A program made the position numbers and the translations under genes. Positions 42,484 through 53,110 of a stretch of 64,000 nt of DNA are shown here, piece after piece; the first letter of the stretch is position 1; every line of letters starts with the position of its first letter. This DNA is from Diogma glabrata. Lineage: Eukaryota > Arthropoda > Insecta > Diptera > Cylindrotomidae. The stretch is taken from NCBI GenBank assembly GCA_963693315.1, contig OY856186.1, positions 460,328,272 through 460,392,271 of the forward strand, read 5' to 3'. Below the pieces are notes generated by a model. It saw nothing but the letters and a program-made list of their open reading frames with translations, made no database searches and was not told where the DNA came from.

Positions 42484-45417
42484 TTATAATAGATGACTCT
42501 CGTCGTATTCAATACAGAATTTTTCATATAGACTTTGTTTTAACAAGCCTTTCAACTTTCCAATTTTGCTAAGTTTCCATTCCAATGGTATTTCATTATA
42601 TAATTTAATTCCGTGGTAGAAACAACTTTTCATTGCCACTGTACTACTAAAACGCGGTAACCGCCAATGCGAAGCTGTTCGACTAGCTCTGTTTGTTGTG
42701 CTAAAGTTGGTGTATAGATTAGTGTTTACATTAATTAGATTGTTATTGATTTTATAGATTAGCAAAATATATTCGTAGTCCAACAGCTTTTTAATTGGAA
42801 GTATGTTATTATTGTACAAGAATTTAGATTTTGTACTTGAAGGAAGGTTTAAAATAGCTTTGATGGCTTTATTTTGTAAAATTTGTAGTTCTTGTAATTT
42901 CGTTTCCAAACATCCACCATATATAGGTAATAAATAAAGAATATGCGACATTATATGGGCATGATAGATAGATGATAACGTCATGGGATGCAGAAACTTG
43001 GCAATCCTCTTTAAGACACCAACCATAGGAGCAACTTTTTGCTTGACTTTGTCGAGATGGTATGACCAGTTAAGTTGTGAATGAATATGCAGACCGAGAT
43101 AAGTCGCCTTTTCAGCTCTGGAGATTGTGTCATTACTAGTTTTAATGGTACTAAAGAGACAAGACTCATCATAAGGTCGCCTAAGATGCAGGAATAGATA
43201 TTTTGATTTTTTGGTGTTAAGGGCAAGTTTCTGATTATTAAGCCATTGTTCAATTTTTATCAAATCAGATTCCATCTTATGTTTTATTTGATCATAAGAA
43301 TCGTCTTCATAAATAACAATCGCATCATCAGCAAATAATTGTATTGTTCCCTGTAGGTTTATAGTAAAAATATCATTTACATATATTAAGAAAAGTATAG
43401 GTCCGAGAATGGATCCTTGGGGAACGCCACATAAAACATCAACGAGGTTGGATTTACTATCATTGATTTGCACAAAATGCTTCCGATTGCTAAGGTAGTT
43501 TCTTAAAGTTTCGTAAGCTATATCTGTGATACCTAAAGCGGCACATTTTTCCAGTAAAATTGAATGAACCACGCAATCAAAAGCTTTTCTCAAGTCAAGT
43601 AGCAAGCAACATAATTTTTTCTTATTTTCAAGGAGTTTATAGACCGTTTCCATCAGATTAATGGTTGCCGACAAAGTACTGGTTTTTTTCTTAAACCCGT
43701 ATTGATGTTTGTTAATCAAATTATTTTCATTTAAGTATTTTATAAGCTGGGTTTGGATAACTCTTTCGTAGATTTTTGATAATGCCGGTAGAACTGAAAT
43801 TGGTCTATAGTTGGATATTTCGAGAGGATCTCCCCCTTTAAATACAGGAACAACTTTACCAATTTTTAGAGGGTCAGGAAATGTACCATTGTTTAAGCAT
43901 TCGTTGATATCACTACAGATAAGTTTGATCGCTTTAGTGTCAAAAGATTTAACTAGCTTGGTAGTAATACTGTCATACCCTTTTGCTGTGTCGTCATTTA
44001 AATCATTGATAATATTTATCACATCATTTTCGGTAATTGGAGTGAATCGTGAAAGAGAGCAATTCAAATTTTGGGAATGCCCTGGACTTTGATTTATTGT
44101 TGGTATATTTTTGGTGATATTAACTCCAATTGTACTAAAGTACTCATTAAATATTGTACATATATCATTTTGCTGTGTTATAAATTTATCATTATTTAAT
44201 TTAAGGTTGATAGGATCAGAAGTTTGTTTTGCTGGCTTATTATAGAGTACTTCATTCACAAGACCCCAAACTTTCTTACTGTTTCTTAGGGATTCATTAA
44301 ACCTAGCTGTATAATATTCAGTTTTAGCTTTTTTTATTTGGCAATTTGTAGAAGCTTTAATCTTTTTGAAGGTTTCAGCTATGTAAATGTTTTGTGGATA
44401 TTTAAGTTTCAGTTTGTAGAATCTATTTCTATTAGATATCATAGTCTTCAAGTTGTGAGTGAACCATGGTTTTTTAAATGAAGATGAAGTATTTTTCTTC
44501 ACAGTTGTTTTTGTACAAGCTATAATATGTTCAGATAGAGATGTATAGAAATTGTCGAAGGTAAGATTATCATAATCAAGATTATTTACGAATTGAGAAA
44601 CTTTTAGCATATCAGTTTTTATAATGGTCTGAGTTTTTGGCCTGGGTGGTTTATCTAAATCGAAGGATAAGAGTAAGCATCTATGATCACTAAGCTCTGT
44701 ATCATGGTAAAGAATAGTAAATGGAATTGGTTTAGAAACGAGAACATGGTCGATGCAAGTGCTTATAGTATTAGATTTTCTGGTATAGAAATCTTTATTA
44801 CGGCAATTAACTATTGTGTAGTTATTAGAAGAAACAATGCATTCATAATTATTAGAATCGGTTGTCTTTTCAAAAATATTATTATTGAAATCGCCAACAA
44901 TTATAAGATTAGGATGTTGCTCAAGCAATTTATCGAAAAAGCTCAGAAATCCATTGAAATTGGAATGCGGTGGTCGGTAGATTGCCATTATTTGAATATC
45001 AAGAGACGCCGATTTTATTATAAGTATTTCATTTTCCATGACGCATTGTTTGTCTACAAAGTTAAAACCGAGACATTTTTTGCTAAAAATGGTAATGCCA
45101 CCTCCCATTCTAGTCCGAGTTTCATGAAATGATGTATAGTTATCAAGGTTATAAAATTTTTCATCAATTCCCTCTAGAAAAGTTTCAACGAGTATTATAA
45201 TGTCAATACTTACATCCAATAGTTGCAGAAACGTTTCTAGTTTTTCTATCTTATTTTTAAGTCGGTTGATATTCATATAAAGAACTTTTAATTTTCTTTG
45301 ACCAGTCGTTGTAATTTTAAATTCGTTGATATCTAAAAAATGTCTGCTGTTGTTGTTAATACTACAATTGTTGATGCCTGCTCCGATTAAATTATTATCA
45401 TTTAAATTATTGTTCAT
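42484..45417 (-). CDS. LINE ORF2: APE endonuclease and reverse transcriptase
   Basis: 977 residues without a stop. The endonuclease covers about 43-250, with E78 (LVETFL), D176 (VGDFNNN) and S243-D244-H245 as catalytic landmarks. The RT covers about 510-760: YRPISVLPALSKIYERVI, HQYGFKKKTSTLSA, LLLDLRKAFDCV, GVPQGSILGP and the catalytic FADDA (695-699). The C-terminus has the FYHGIKLYNEIPLEWK motif common to CR1-like LINEs. Its product nicks the target and primes reverse transcription there. It lies 33 bp downstream of the BEL insertion, which now separates it from its promoter and ORF1. Confidence 0.9.
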   Translation of the reverse strand: MNNNLNDNNLIGAGINNCSINNNSRHFLDINEFKITTTGQRKLKVLYMNINRLKNKIEKLETFLQLLDVSIDIIILVETFLEGIDEKFYNLDNYTSFHETRTRMGGGITIFSKKCLGFNFVDKQCVMENEILIIKSASLDIQIMAIYRPPHSNFNGFLSFFDKLLEQHPNLIIVGDFNNNIFEKTTDSNNYECIVSSNNYTIVNCRNKDFYTRKSNTISTCIDHVLVSKPIPFTILYHDTELSDHRCLLLSFDLDKPPRPKTQTIIKTDMLKVSQFVNNLDYDNLTFDNFYTSLSEHIIACTKTTVKKNTSSSFKKPWFTHNLKTMISNRNRFYKLKLKYPQNIYIAETFKKIKASTNCQIKKAKTEYYTARFNESLRNSKKVWGLVNEVLYNKPAKQTSDPINLKLNNDKFITQQNDICTIFNEYFSTIGVNITKNIPTINQSPGHSQNLNCSLSRFTPITENDVINIINDLNDDTAKGYDSITTKLVKSFDTKAIKLICSDINECLNNGTFPDPLKIGKVVPVFKGGDPLEISNYRPISVLPALSKIYERVIQTQLIKYLNENNLINKHQYGFKKKTSTLSATINLMETVYKLLENKKKLCCLLLDLRKAFDCVVHSILLEKCAALGITDIAYETLRNYLSNRKHFVQINDSKSNLVDVLCGVPQGSILGPILFLIYVNDIFTINLQGTIQLFADDAIVIYEDDSYDQIKHKMESDLIKIEQWLNNQKLALNTKKSKYLFLHLRRPYDESCLFSTIKTSNDTISRAEKATYLGLHIHSQLNWSYHLDKVKQKVAPMVGVLKRIAKFLHPMTLSSIYHAHIMSHILYLLPIYGGCLETKLQELQILQNKAIKAILNLPSSTKSKFLYNNNILPIKKLLDYEYILLIYKINNNLINVNTNLYTNFSTTNRASRTASHWRLPRFSSTVAMKSCFYHGIKLYNEIPLEWKLSKIGKLKGLLKQSLYEKFCIEYDESHLL

Positions 45418-45450
45418 ACTCTAAAATCAAAAAAAAGAATTAATTACTAA

Positions 45451-45777
45451 TGTTGTAGAAAAAACAACTGATTTTTTTGAGCAATCCAAGTTTATTATCT
45501 CAAACTATATGTCTGTATGCTAAAAACTATAAATTCACATTTTTACTATAAATATATAAACATATTAACAATATAAATCTTACATCTTCAATTATTTTCC
45601 TATTCTCCAGGATTACAACTTCAATTTAACTAATTTTAAGAATTAAATGATCTTTTTAGTGAAAAAGAATAAGCACAAATAAAAACGTGGATATTCAAAT
45701 TATAATATTCTTTTATTGTGAATTGCCATGCTGTCACTTTTTGCATGTCTCAGTTATGCAGGGTTGTATCGTCAACA
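45451..45777 (-). repeat. BEL/Pao 3' LTR
   Basis: 327 bp, identical on reading to 51548-51874. The last 28 bases of the polyprotein reading frame, including the stop, lie inside it. Confidence 0.9.
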
Positions 45778-48700
45778 TCCTCCACCCCATAAGTCTTCTC
45801 TGGTTGAGTGGGCTTATCCGATAGCGTCGTTTGTACATCCAACAAGGCTAATTTGACCGTTGGCCTCGTGTAAATCCCAGTTGACGTTCTTATTACAGCA
45901 CTACGTACATTACCATCTTTTCCCTTATTAGTGTCGATCACAATTGCTCGGGGCCACATTTTAGTTGGGTTCTTGGGATCGCAAATAACCACCACATCGC
46001 CTATTTCAATGTTTTTCATTGGTGAAAACCATTTTGTTCTCCTAGTAATAGTAGGAAGATAGTCCCGTAGCCATTTTTTCCAAAATTCACGACTTGCTTG
46101 TTCCGCAATTCGCCAATGTCGTTTCAGTTTAACACCGTCGTTGGCATCATCAATATCAGCCAAGTTTCTTCTTCCACTCGACGACCCAGTTAGGAAGTGA
46201 TTAGGAGTAATGGGCTCTTCATCTTTTTCATCCACAGGAACATGTGTCAGTGGTCGTGTGTTAACAATGTTTTCACATTCAACTAGTATTGTATACAATA
46301 ATTCTTCACTTGGTCTTTTAGTCTTCAACATCTCCGTAAGATTCGACTTCACCAGGGCAATTAATCTCTCCCATGCTCCGCCGTGATGGGGGGCCTCAGG
46401 CACATTGAACTTGAAAATTATGTTGGCAAATTCTTCTTGAATACGTTCCTTATTGATGTTCTTAATTTCAGCTTGAAGTTCCTTTGACGCTCCTCGAAAG
46501 TTTGTCCCGTTATCGCTCAATATCTTTTGCGGGCACCCTCTTCGTGCTATAAATCTTTTGAGTGCCATCAGGAATGAATCGGTAGACAAGGACGGTAGTA
46601 ATTCAATGTGTATGGCTCTGATAACCATGCAAGTGAATATCAGTCCCCAGCGTTTTTCGATTCTCCTCCCAATGGCCACTTCCATTGGGCCAAAGCAGTC
46701 GATTCCCACGTTACTAAAGGGAGGATTGTTTGCATTCAGTCTTAACTCGGGTAGTGGCGCCATCATTGGAGTAACTGCCACTGCATTTCTATTCTTACAT
46801 AACTGACACTGCTTCCTTACCAACTGTAAAACTCTTCTTCTCTGAGGAATAACGAATTTCTGTCGTAATTCATTAATTGTAGTTTCGTGGTTTTTGTGAC
46901 GAAACCGCTCATGATAATCTGCTACAATGAGTGTTGTTATTTTGTGCGCTTTGGGCAAAATGATAGGAAACTTAGCTTCGTAAGGTACTGATGCATACAC
47001 TGTTCGACCTTGCATTCTCAATATTCCATGTTGATCCAAGAACGGAGAAAATTGAGTTATCGGACCACACTTTTGAAGTGTATTTCCACTTTTCAAGGTG
47101 TCAATTTCATCTTTATACATTTCGTTTTGAGCCAATTTGATCAACGTTATTTCAGCAGAATCATTTTCTGTTTTTCGTAAGGGTCCTGCCTCGTAGTTCT
47201 CTTGTCGCATTTTCGCTATCCATAGTTTTGCAGCTCGGTGTACATATCCTTGCGATCGTAATAATTTTTTCCACGATGAAAATGCACTAGGGTTAGGTGT
47301 TACACTTTTAAGACCACTTTCGGATTCTGTTTGCACCATCACACGAAGCTCTTCAATTACCACCGTTTGTTCAGATGGTTTAATGGGTTGTTTCCATTCT
47401 GCTGGATCGTGAGCAAGAAATTTGGGTCCGTTTATCCAACGTGTTCGAAATTCATCATCCAAATGACGTTTCTTTGTGAGATAATCGGCAACATTATCTT
47501 TTGTTGAAATCCATCTCCATTGGTTTCTTTCAGTCGATTCCAGTATTTCCGCCACACGTAATGCGACAAATTCTTTTAATCGTTTTGGATCCAGAGTTAA
47601 CCAGCTTAGCACAGTTCTAGAATCACTCCACAGCGTGGCATTACTGAATCTCATATTACTGTGCCCTTTCACAATTGAACTCGTGAGACGGACACCCAGC
47701 ACTGCCGCTAGTAGTTCTAATCGTGGTATTGACTGTGGTTTCAACGGTGCGACCTTACATTTTGAGCCAACTAAAGTAATCTGCACTCCGTTGATGCATT
47801 CTGTTCTCATATATACGACTGCTCCGTACATATTCTCGCTTGAGTCGACGAACACATGCAACTGTCTATCGCTGACGTTGGTTTCAGTTGTATAACAACG
47901 CGGGATACGTAAATTTGACAAAGTCTCTAATGATATCATCCAACTTTTCCAGGTATCAAAATTATTATCGCTCACATAAGTGTCCCATTCAATTGCACTG
48001 CGCCATACATCTTGCATGAGTATTTTTCCTTCGACCAAGTACGGCGTTATTAATCCCAACGGATCAAACGTACTCATTAATGTTCGCAGAACGATTCGTT
48101 TTGTCGGACGGCTTTCATCGGAAAGAAGAGCTTCAGTTATCTTGTCGAAATTTACAATGAAAGTGAACGTATCGCTCAGAGTATCCCATTGTGTTCCTAG
48201 GACACGCTGTACTAAATCATTCTTATCTCCAATATGTTTTAACGTTTCAGGTATAGTTTCATTCTTCATCTCATTTTGCACACGTTTTGAATTGGAGATC
48301 CAGTTTCGCAACACAAATCCACCTTTTAAATGTATATCTCGAACTTTTGATGATATCTCGGTGGCTTCTGTTTCTGTGTTAAAACTGTCCAGATAATCAT
48401 CGACATAATGGTACTCTAGAATGGCTTGGCATGCACGCGGGTACTCGTTCTTATATTTTTGTGCATTATGATTTTTTATAAACTGGGCAATACTTGGCGA
48501 ACATTTTGCTCCGAAGGTGCAAACTTGCATCACATACTCATCCGGCAATTTATTTTGATTACAGTCACGCCAGAGAAAACGTTGAGCATCTTGATCTGAA
48601 TGTTCCACTCGAATTTGGTGGAACATCTCTTTGATGTCTGCTGTAACACCATATTTTCTCGATCTGAAGTTATATAACACGAAAATCAATGAAGAAAGTT

Positions 48701-51500
48701 GATCTGGTCCAGTAAGAAGTTCACTATTGAGTGACACTCCATTTGACACATATGCAGCGTCCCATACTATTCTGTGCTTTTTTTTGCTTGGATTGGAGAC
48801 TATAAAAATGGGCAAGTACCATGTTTTGGGTCCATTGTTGAGTTCAAAATCTAAAAGCTTTCTTATGTAACCTTTTTCTAGATAGCTTTTAATACTTTCA
48901 GACATAAACTTAAGCAATGCATCGTCTTTCGAAAGTTTCTTTTCGAAACATAATAATCGTCTTAATGCTCCCTTACGACTCTCGGGTAATTGAAATGAAT
49001 CTTTCCTCCACAGGAGACTAGTTGTATATCGATCTTCTTGACACTTCGTGGTATTTTCTAATATTTGGATTGCACGTTTATCTTCGTCACTTTGGAGCTT
49101 CGGACTAGATGTTATACCGAAACTTTCCAATGAGAAATAATCTTTCATCATGTCTTGAAGTGTGTTTGATCCTGAACAGCCGCAATCATGAAAATTAACA
49201 CCTTGAAATTCGTTGAAAGTAGACTTGCCGTATATTGTCCAGCCTAGCTTGCATCTCACTGCTATTGGTTCATCCCATAATCCGGTTCTTGTTTCTCTAG
49301 GTACGATTATTTGAGCATTATCCGTACCAATCAGTAATGATGGTTTTACATTTGTGTACGTAGTCAATGGAATATGTTTCATATGACGATTATGTGCATC
49401 GCTGATTTTGAGTTCAACACTTTGAATCGGCAAATTCAATTCATCCACTGTTCGGACGTTTTTCATTGCATAAGTTGGATCATCTTTGTGAGCTCCTGAT
49501 ATAGACACTGATACACATCTTGAATTTCGCTCCACTCTAGAAATCGAACCGGTCCATTTTAAACATAAATCACTGTTGCGCCCTGTTAAATTCAACGAAT
49601 CAGCTAAAGAATTTTCCATCATAGTTATTGATGAACCCTCATCTAAAAAGGCGTATGTATGTACTGACTTGTCTGGACCATAAACAATTACAGGAATTAT
49701 TCTATAGTAGATTTGATGCTTTGCATTGTGAATGTTGATTTCGTTTTTACTTGTTTGGATCGTATCGCTTTCAATGACTTCATGTACGAGATGATCTACC
49801 TCTCTCGTATCGCTCTGTGCCCCTTGAGAATGATGATTTGTGTTACCTGAGTTTTCAACATTCTGTTTGTGAAGTAAAGGATGATGCTTTTTACAACAAC
49901 CATCAATTCCACATGGTTTCGAGTTGTGACAATGTTTCCAATTATGAGCTTTCAAACACTTTCCACATAGCTTCTTGGTTACTACTAGATCCCATCGTTC
50001 CTTCTTACTGAGACTCTTAAACTGTTGACAGTCTGAAACTACATGTTCTGCTTTCTCGCAGATCTTGCATAAATTGTTTTCAGTGATACGCTCTTTCTGC
50101 TGTGTTTGATTAGTGAGCCCTTCGTGATGACCGACATTGAACTTTGATGATGTCATTGCTCTGCTTTTCTCAACCTTGTTTATTTTATCATAAGTATTTG
50201 ACACTCGACCAGCCCTTACAGATACTCCGTTGAGCCAATTTCGGAATGCCAGCAAACTTGGATCTTGAGTCGTTTCGGAAAATGTGGACCAGCTCATGCG
50301 GAGATGTCCTGGTAACTTCTCAACTAATAATTGCAATAGTTCTGAATGATGATAGTATTCTGTGACTTCGGTAGCCTCAACAACACCACATAGGTTGTCC
50401 ACTTCAAATGACATTTCTAGAATTCCGTTCATATCATCTTCACCAATTCGTGGTAATTTCCTTATATTCGAAATTAATTCAGCTATTATTTTTACTGGTC
50501 TACCAAACAATTCTGTCAATCTCTCAATTACAGTTGGAACTTGGTTCGGAAACAATAAACGTCCCTTCACAGCTTGGAAAGCTCTGCCTTTTAAAGCTTT
50601 CTTCAATCTCACCATATTTTCGACTTGAGTGTAGCCACATCGCTCAGTAGATAATTTGAATGTTGTTATAAATAGCGGCCACTCGCTGACATTTCCATCA
50701 AACGTTGGAAGTTCGATTTTTTCAAGTCCTTGTCTTGCATACCTCTGTGATCGTGACAATTCCGGATTCAATTCAATTTGACCTCCGCCATTACTTGGGC
50801 ACATTTTAATCAGATGTGGGTTTGCAAAATTCTTTAAAGGTTGGTTTTGGTTTATATTTTCAAAACGTTGCTGTTCAAAACACGGATGCGGTGTAGAATG
50901 TACATTTTGAATCTGCCTTGATTGCAGGTTGTAATGAGCTTGTACATTATTTGGCCGTGTTGTATGTATAACCGTTTGCAACATTTCATTATTGCCTGCT
51001 AAATCAAGTTGCTGTTGTTTCTGTACCCAATCATTTGTTCGGCTTTGTATAACTGACGAATTGGCAACTGATGAGCCTGCACTTGTGGATCTATCGTTTT
51101 GAATGGCTTTGAGGCGTTTCTCGGCATACTTCATTTTAATTGTCTCTTGCAGAATTTTAATTTCACTTGTTTCCATCTCCTTGAGCGTTGTTAATGTTAT
51201 TTGAGTAGTATCTGATAATCGTGACGAACGTGTGCGATGGGTCCCGGATGTTCTTGAACCTTTTTCTCTACACACAGGACATATCCACAAGGCATTACGA
51301 ACCTCTTCTTCTACAGTTCCGACACATTTATGGTGATACCAAGTTTTGCATCTGTCGCAACGAACCATCTCATTATTATCAGGATCCTTGCATTTCCCAC
51401 AATTGTAGTCAGGTTTCTCAGTTTTCTCTGAAGTAGTATCCGTTTGCAAGTTCTCTTTTCCTTTTGTTTTCTCATTTTCACTTCTCCGTTTGTACGACAT
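45750..51500 (-). CDS. BEL/Pao gag-pol polyprotein with N-terminal PHD-like finger
   Basis: 1916 residues, start MSYKRR at 51500, 48 bp inside the 5' LTR. Order: PHD-like zinc finger (34-78, CGKCKDPDNNEMVRCDRC, WYHHKC, WICPVC); coiled segment (about 100-145); Pao gag core (about 265-440, LPTFDGNVSEWPLF). Cysteine-histidine knuckles follow (about 478-545, CKICEKAEHVVSDC), then an aspartic protease (FLDEGSS, about 620) and RT (VTADIKEMFHQIRV; catalytic YHYVDDYLDS). RNase H (HVFVDSS) precedes an integrase with zinc region and core (GIDCFGPMEV, LSDNGTNFRG, GGAWERL). The end is a DUF5641-like tail (WPRAIVIDTNKGKDG, RPTVKLALL). All expected catalytic motifs are present with no stop. The PHD-like finger is known, from memory, in some insect BEL elements; what it binds is not known to me. 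Confidence 0.92.
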   Translation of the reverse strand: MSYKRRSENEKTKGKENLQTDTTSEKTEKPDYNCGKCKDPDNNEMVRCDRCKTWYHHKCVGTVEEEVRNALWICPVCREKGSRTSGTHRTRSSRLSDTTQITLTTLKEMETSEIKILQETIKMKYAEKRLKAIQNDRSTSAGSSVANSSVIQSRTNDWVQKQQQLDLAGNNEMLQTVIHTTRPNNVQAHYNLQSRQIQNVHSTPHPCFEQQRFENINQNQPLKNFANPHLIKMCPSNGGGQIELNPELSRSQRYARQGLEKIELPTFDGNVSEWPLFITTFKLSTERCGYTQVENMVRLKKALKGRAFQAVKGRLLFPNQVPTVIERLTELFGRPVKIIAELISNIRKLPRIGEDDMNGILEMSFEVDNLCGVVEATEVTEYYHHSELLQLLVEKLPGHLRMSWSTFSETTQDPSLLAFRNWLNGVSVRAGRVSNTYDKINKVEKSRAMTSSKFNVGHHEGLTNQTQQKERITENNLCKICEKAEHVVSDCQQFKSLSKKERWDLVVTKKLCGKCLKAHNWKHCHNSKPCGIDGCCKKHHPLLHKQNVENSGNTNHHSQGAQSDTREVDHLVHEVIESDTIQTSKNEINIHNAKHQIYYRIIPVIVYGPDKSVHTYAFLDEGSSITMMENSLADSLNLTGRNSDLCLKWTGSISRVERNSRCVSVSISGAHKDDPTYAMKNVRTVDELNLPIQSVELKISDAHNRHMKHIPLTTYTNVKPSLLIGTDNAQIIVPRETRTGLWDEPIAVRCKLGWTIYGKSTFNEFQGVNFHDCGCSGSNTLQDMMKDYFSLESFGITSSPKLQSDEDKRAIQILENTTKCQEDRYTTSLLWRKDSFQLPESRKGALRRLLCFEKKLSKDDALLKFMSESIKSYLEKGYIRKLLDFELNNGPKTWYLPIFIVSNPSKKKHRIVWDAAYVSNGVSLNSELLTGPDQLSSLIFVLYNFRSRKYGVTADIKEMFHQIRVEHSDQDAQRFLWRDCNQNKLPDEYVMQVCTFGAKCSPSIAQFIKNHNAQKYKNEYPRACQAILEYHYVDDYLDSFNTETEATEISSKVRDIHLKGGFVLRNWISNSKRVQNEMKNETIPETLKHIGDKNDLVQRVLGTQWDTLSDTFTFIVNFDKITEALLSDESRPTKRIVLRTLMSTFDPLGLITPYLVEGKILMQDVWRSAIEWDTYVSDNNFDTWKSWMISLETLSNLRIPRCYTTETNVSDRQLHVFVDSSENMYGAVVYMRTECINGVQITLVGSKCKVAPLKPQSIPRLELLAAVLGVRLTSSIVKGHSNMRFSNATLWSDSRTVLSWLTLDPKRLKEFVALRVAEILESTERNQWRWISTKDNVADYLTKKRHLDDEFRTRWINGPKFLAHDPAEWKQPIKPSEQTVVIEELRVMVQTESESGLKSVTPNPSAFSSWKKLLRSQGYVHRAAKLWIAKMRQENYEAGPLRKTENDSAEITLIKLAQNEMYKDEIDTLKSGNTLQKCGPITQFSPFLDQHGILRMQGRTVYASVPYEAKFPIILPKAHKITTLIVADYHERFRHKNHETTINELRQKFVIPQRRRVLQLVRKQCQLCKNRNAVAVTPMMAPLPELRLNANNPPFSNVGIDCFGPMEVAIGRRIEKRWGLIFTCMVIRAIHIELLPSLSTDSFLMALKRFIARRGCPQKILSDNGTNFRGASKELQAEIKNINKERIQEEFANIIFKFNVPEAPHHGGAWERLIALVKSNLTEMLKTKRPSEELLYTILVECENIVNTRPLTHVPVDEKDEEPITPNHFLTGSSSGRRNLADIDDANDGVKLKRHWRIAEQASREFWKKWLRDYLPTITRRTKWFSPMKNIEIGDVVVICDPKNPTKMWPRAIVIDTNKGKDGNVRSAVIRTSTGIYTRPTVKLALLDVQTTLSDKPTQPEKTYGVEDVDDTTLHN

Positions 51501-51547
51501 CTTTGATTAATGATTTTTAGGTTATAACCCTTGAAGATTTTTTAGAA

Positions 51548-51874
51548 TGTTGTAGAAAAAACAACTGATTTTTTTGAGCAATCCAAGTTTATTATCTCAA
51601 ACTATATGTCTGTATGCTAAAAACTATAAATTCACATTTTTACTATAAATATATAAACATATTAACAATATAAATCTTACATCTTCAATTATTTTCCTAT
51701 TCTCCAGGATTACAACTTCAATTTAACTAATTTTAAGAATTAAATGATCTTTTTAGTGAAAAAGAATAAGCACAAATAAAAACGTGGATATTCAAATTAT
51801 AATATTCTTTTATTGTGAATTGCCATGCTGTCACTTTTTGCATGTCTCAGTTATGCAGGGTTGTATCGTCAACA
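51548..51874 (-). repeat. BEL/Pao 5' LTR
   Basis: 327 bp, same sequence as 45451-45777, followed outward by ACTAA. Confidence 0.9.
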
Positions 51875-52136
51875 ACTAAGAAAAATTAACAGAAAAAATA
51901 TGTAAATAAATGAAAGATCAATTAGATTTTTCTACTTCACTAAAATTATTTTGTAGAATACAGTTGTTTAGAAGATTGTATTTGAGGTAATCGAATCAGT
52001 TGTTTAAATACGATGAGTGATGATTTGGTAACAGTTATGATTTTGTACTAGTGTGTAAGCATTTGGTATCATTACTAGATTTTTTTGCATCATCATGTGG
52101 ATTAATAATTTGTAGGTGTAAGACAGCGACGTCATC

Positions 52137-53054
52137 TTATTTAGTAAGTGGTAAAAGCTTATCTATGTCAGCTTGAGATTGTATTTTTGTTGGTGATGTG
52201 TTGATGTCGTCATCTTTTTTCACATAAATATGACCATGTCGGAACCATGCATGAATGATTATTTTCTGTTTTTTAAGAATATTTAGCTGTTTGAGTAGAT
52301 TAGCGTTAAATGGCGTTAGTTTTTCGTTTATATAAATTTCTCGTTCGAATGTTGTGGTGTTAGGAATGATTTGATTTACGAATAATTTTCCGCAACCTTT
52401 TTTTAAATTAAGAAAACTGTTTTTGGATTTGACATCTTTGAAATGAACGAATATTTGTAATATTTGTTTGGAATTATTATTTGTAGTGTTTATTATCCGA
52501 TCATAGTAATTTTCAATATTATCTATATTGAATTTCAAGATGTTGGAAATCTTTTCTAGAATCATAGGTGTCGTAATCAGATTGTTTTCAAATATCGGAA
52601 ATCCTGTAATTATGATGTCATTACATATTGCTTGTTGTTTGATGTAATTTATTTCTTGTTTAAGTGTGTTCACTTCTTTCTCTGCAGACACAAGCTGTTG
52701 TTTGGTATTATGAACTTCAACTTGGGCAGATTCTAAATTTGATGCCAATGTTGCTACATCATTAGATATTAATTGCATATCGTTTGATAACTTCTTGACT
52801 GTGTCTGATAATTTTGAAATATCAAGTTTGATTGAAGTTTCCATTAGTTTTATGGCTTTTAAAATATCATTATTCGAAGTATGATCATCACGCTGGAGAT
52901 TTTTATGCTCTAGAGTTTTGTTTATTGCTGCAAAACTTGGAATGGTTGGAATATCTCTGTTTTTTAAATCTACCGTAGGTTTGGGTTTCGCATTAATATT
53001 TACTTTGCTATTAGTTGGCGGAATCAATTCTAATTCTTTATTTTTATCACCCAT
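52137..53054 (-). CDS. LINE ORF1 (coiled-coil nucleic-acid-binding protein)
   Basis: 305 residues from MGDKNKELELIPP. A heptad-like helix covers about 75-140 (LSDTVKKLSNDMQLISNDVA, ASNLESAQVEVHNTKQQL), expected to trimerise. An RRM-like region follows (about 142-235, DIIITGFPIFENN, ILQIFVHFKDVKSKNSFLNL). Then comes a basic C-terminal domain (TFEREIYINEKLTPFNANLL, IIIHAWFRHGHIYVK). This is the type II ORF1p layout of CR1/L1-like LINEs, which packages the element RNA. No frame damage. Originally about 290 bp upstream of ORF2. Confidence 0.78.
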   Translation of the reverse strand: MGDKNKELELIPPTNSKVNINAKPKPTVDLKNRDIPTIPSFAAINKTLEHKNLQRDDHTSNNDILKAIKLMETSIKLDISKLSDTVKKLSNDMQLISNDVATLASNLESAQVEVHNTKQQLVSAEKEVNTLKQEINYIKQQAICNDIIITGFPIFENNLITTPMILEKISNILKFNIDNIENYYDRIINTTNNNSKQILQIFVHFKDVKSKNSFLNLKKGCGKLFVNQIIPNTTTFEREIYINEKLTPFNANLLKQLNILKKQKIIIHAWFRHGHIYVKKDDDINTSPTKIQSQADIDKLLPLTK

Positions 53055-53110
53055 TATTATAATGAGTATATTATATATAATCTTTATGATACAAGAAGGA
53101 GAATAAAAAA

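Larger units (their letters stand above)
45451..51874 (-). mobile_element. Intact BEL/Pao LTR retrotransposon
   Basis: 6424 bp; LTRs of 327 bp at 51548-51874 (5') and 45451-45777 (3') appear identical, each starting TGTTG and ending CA on both strands' convention. The target duplication ACTAA is at 45446-45450 and 51875-51879. A single 1916-residue open frame fills the interior. I could not identify a standard primer-binding site just inside the 5' LTR. It is the innermost and youngest layer of the nest, inserted between LINE ORF1 and ORF2, and likely to be active or recently so. Confidence 0.93.

Noticed and set aside
43811..48396. Plus-strand ORFs of 80-150 residues within the LINE and BEL region
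   Set aside because: Antisense shadows of the long LINE ORF2 and BEL polyprotein frames.
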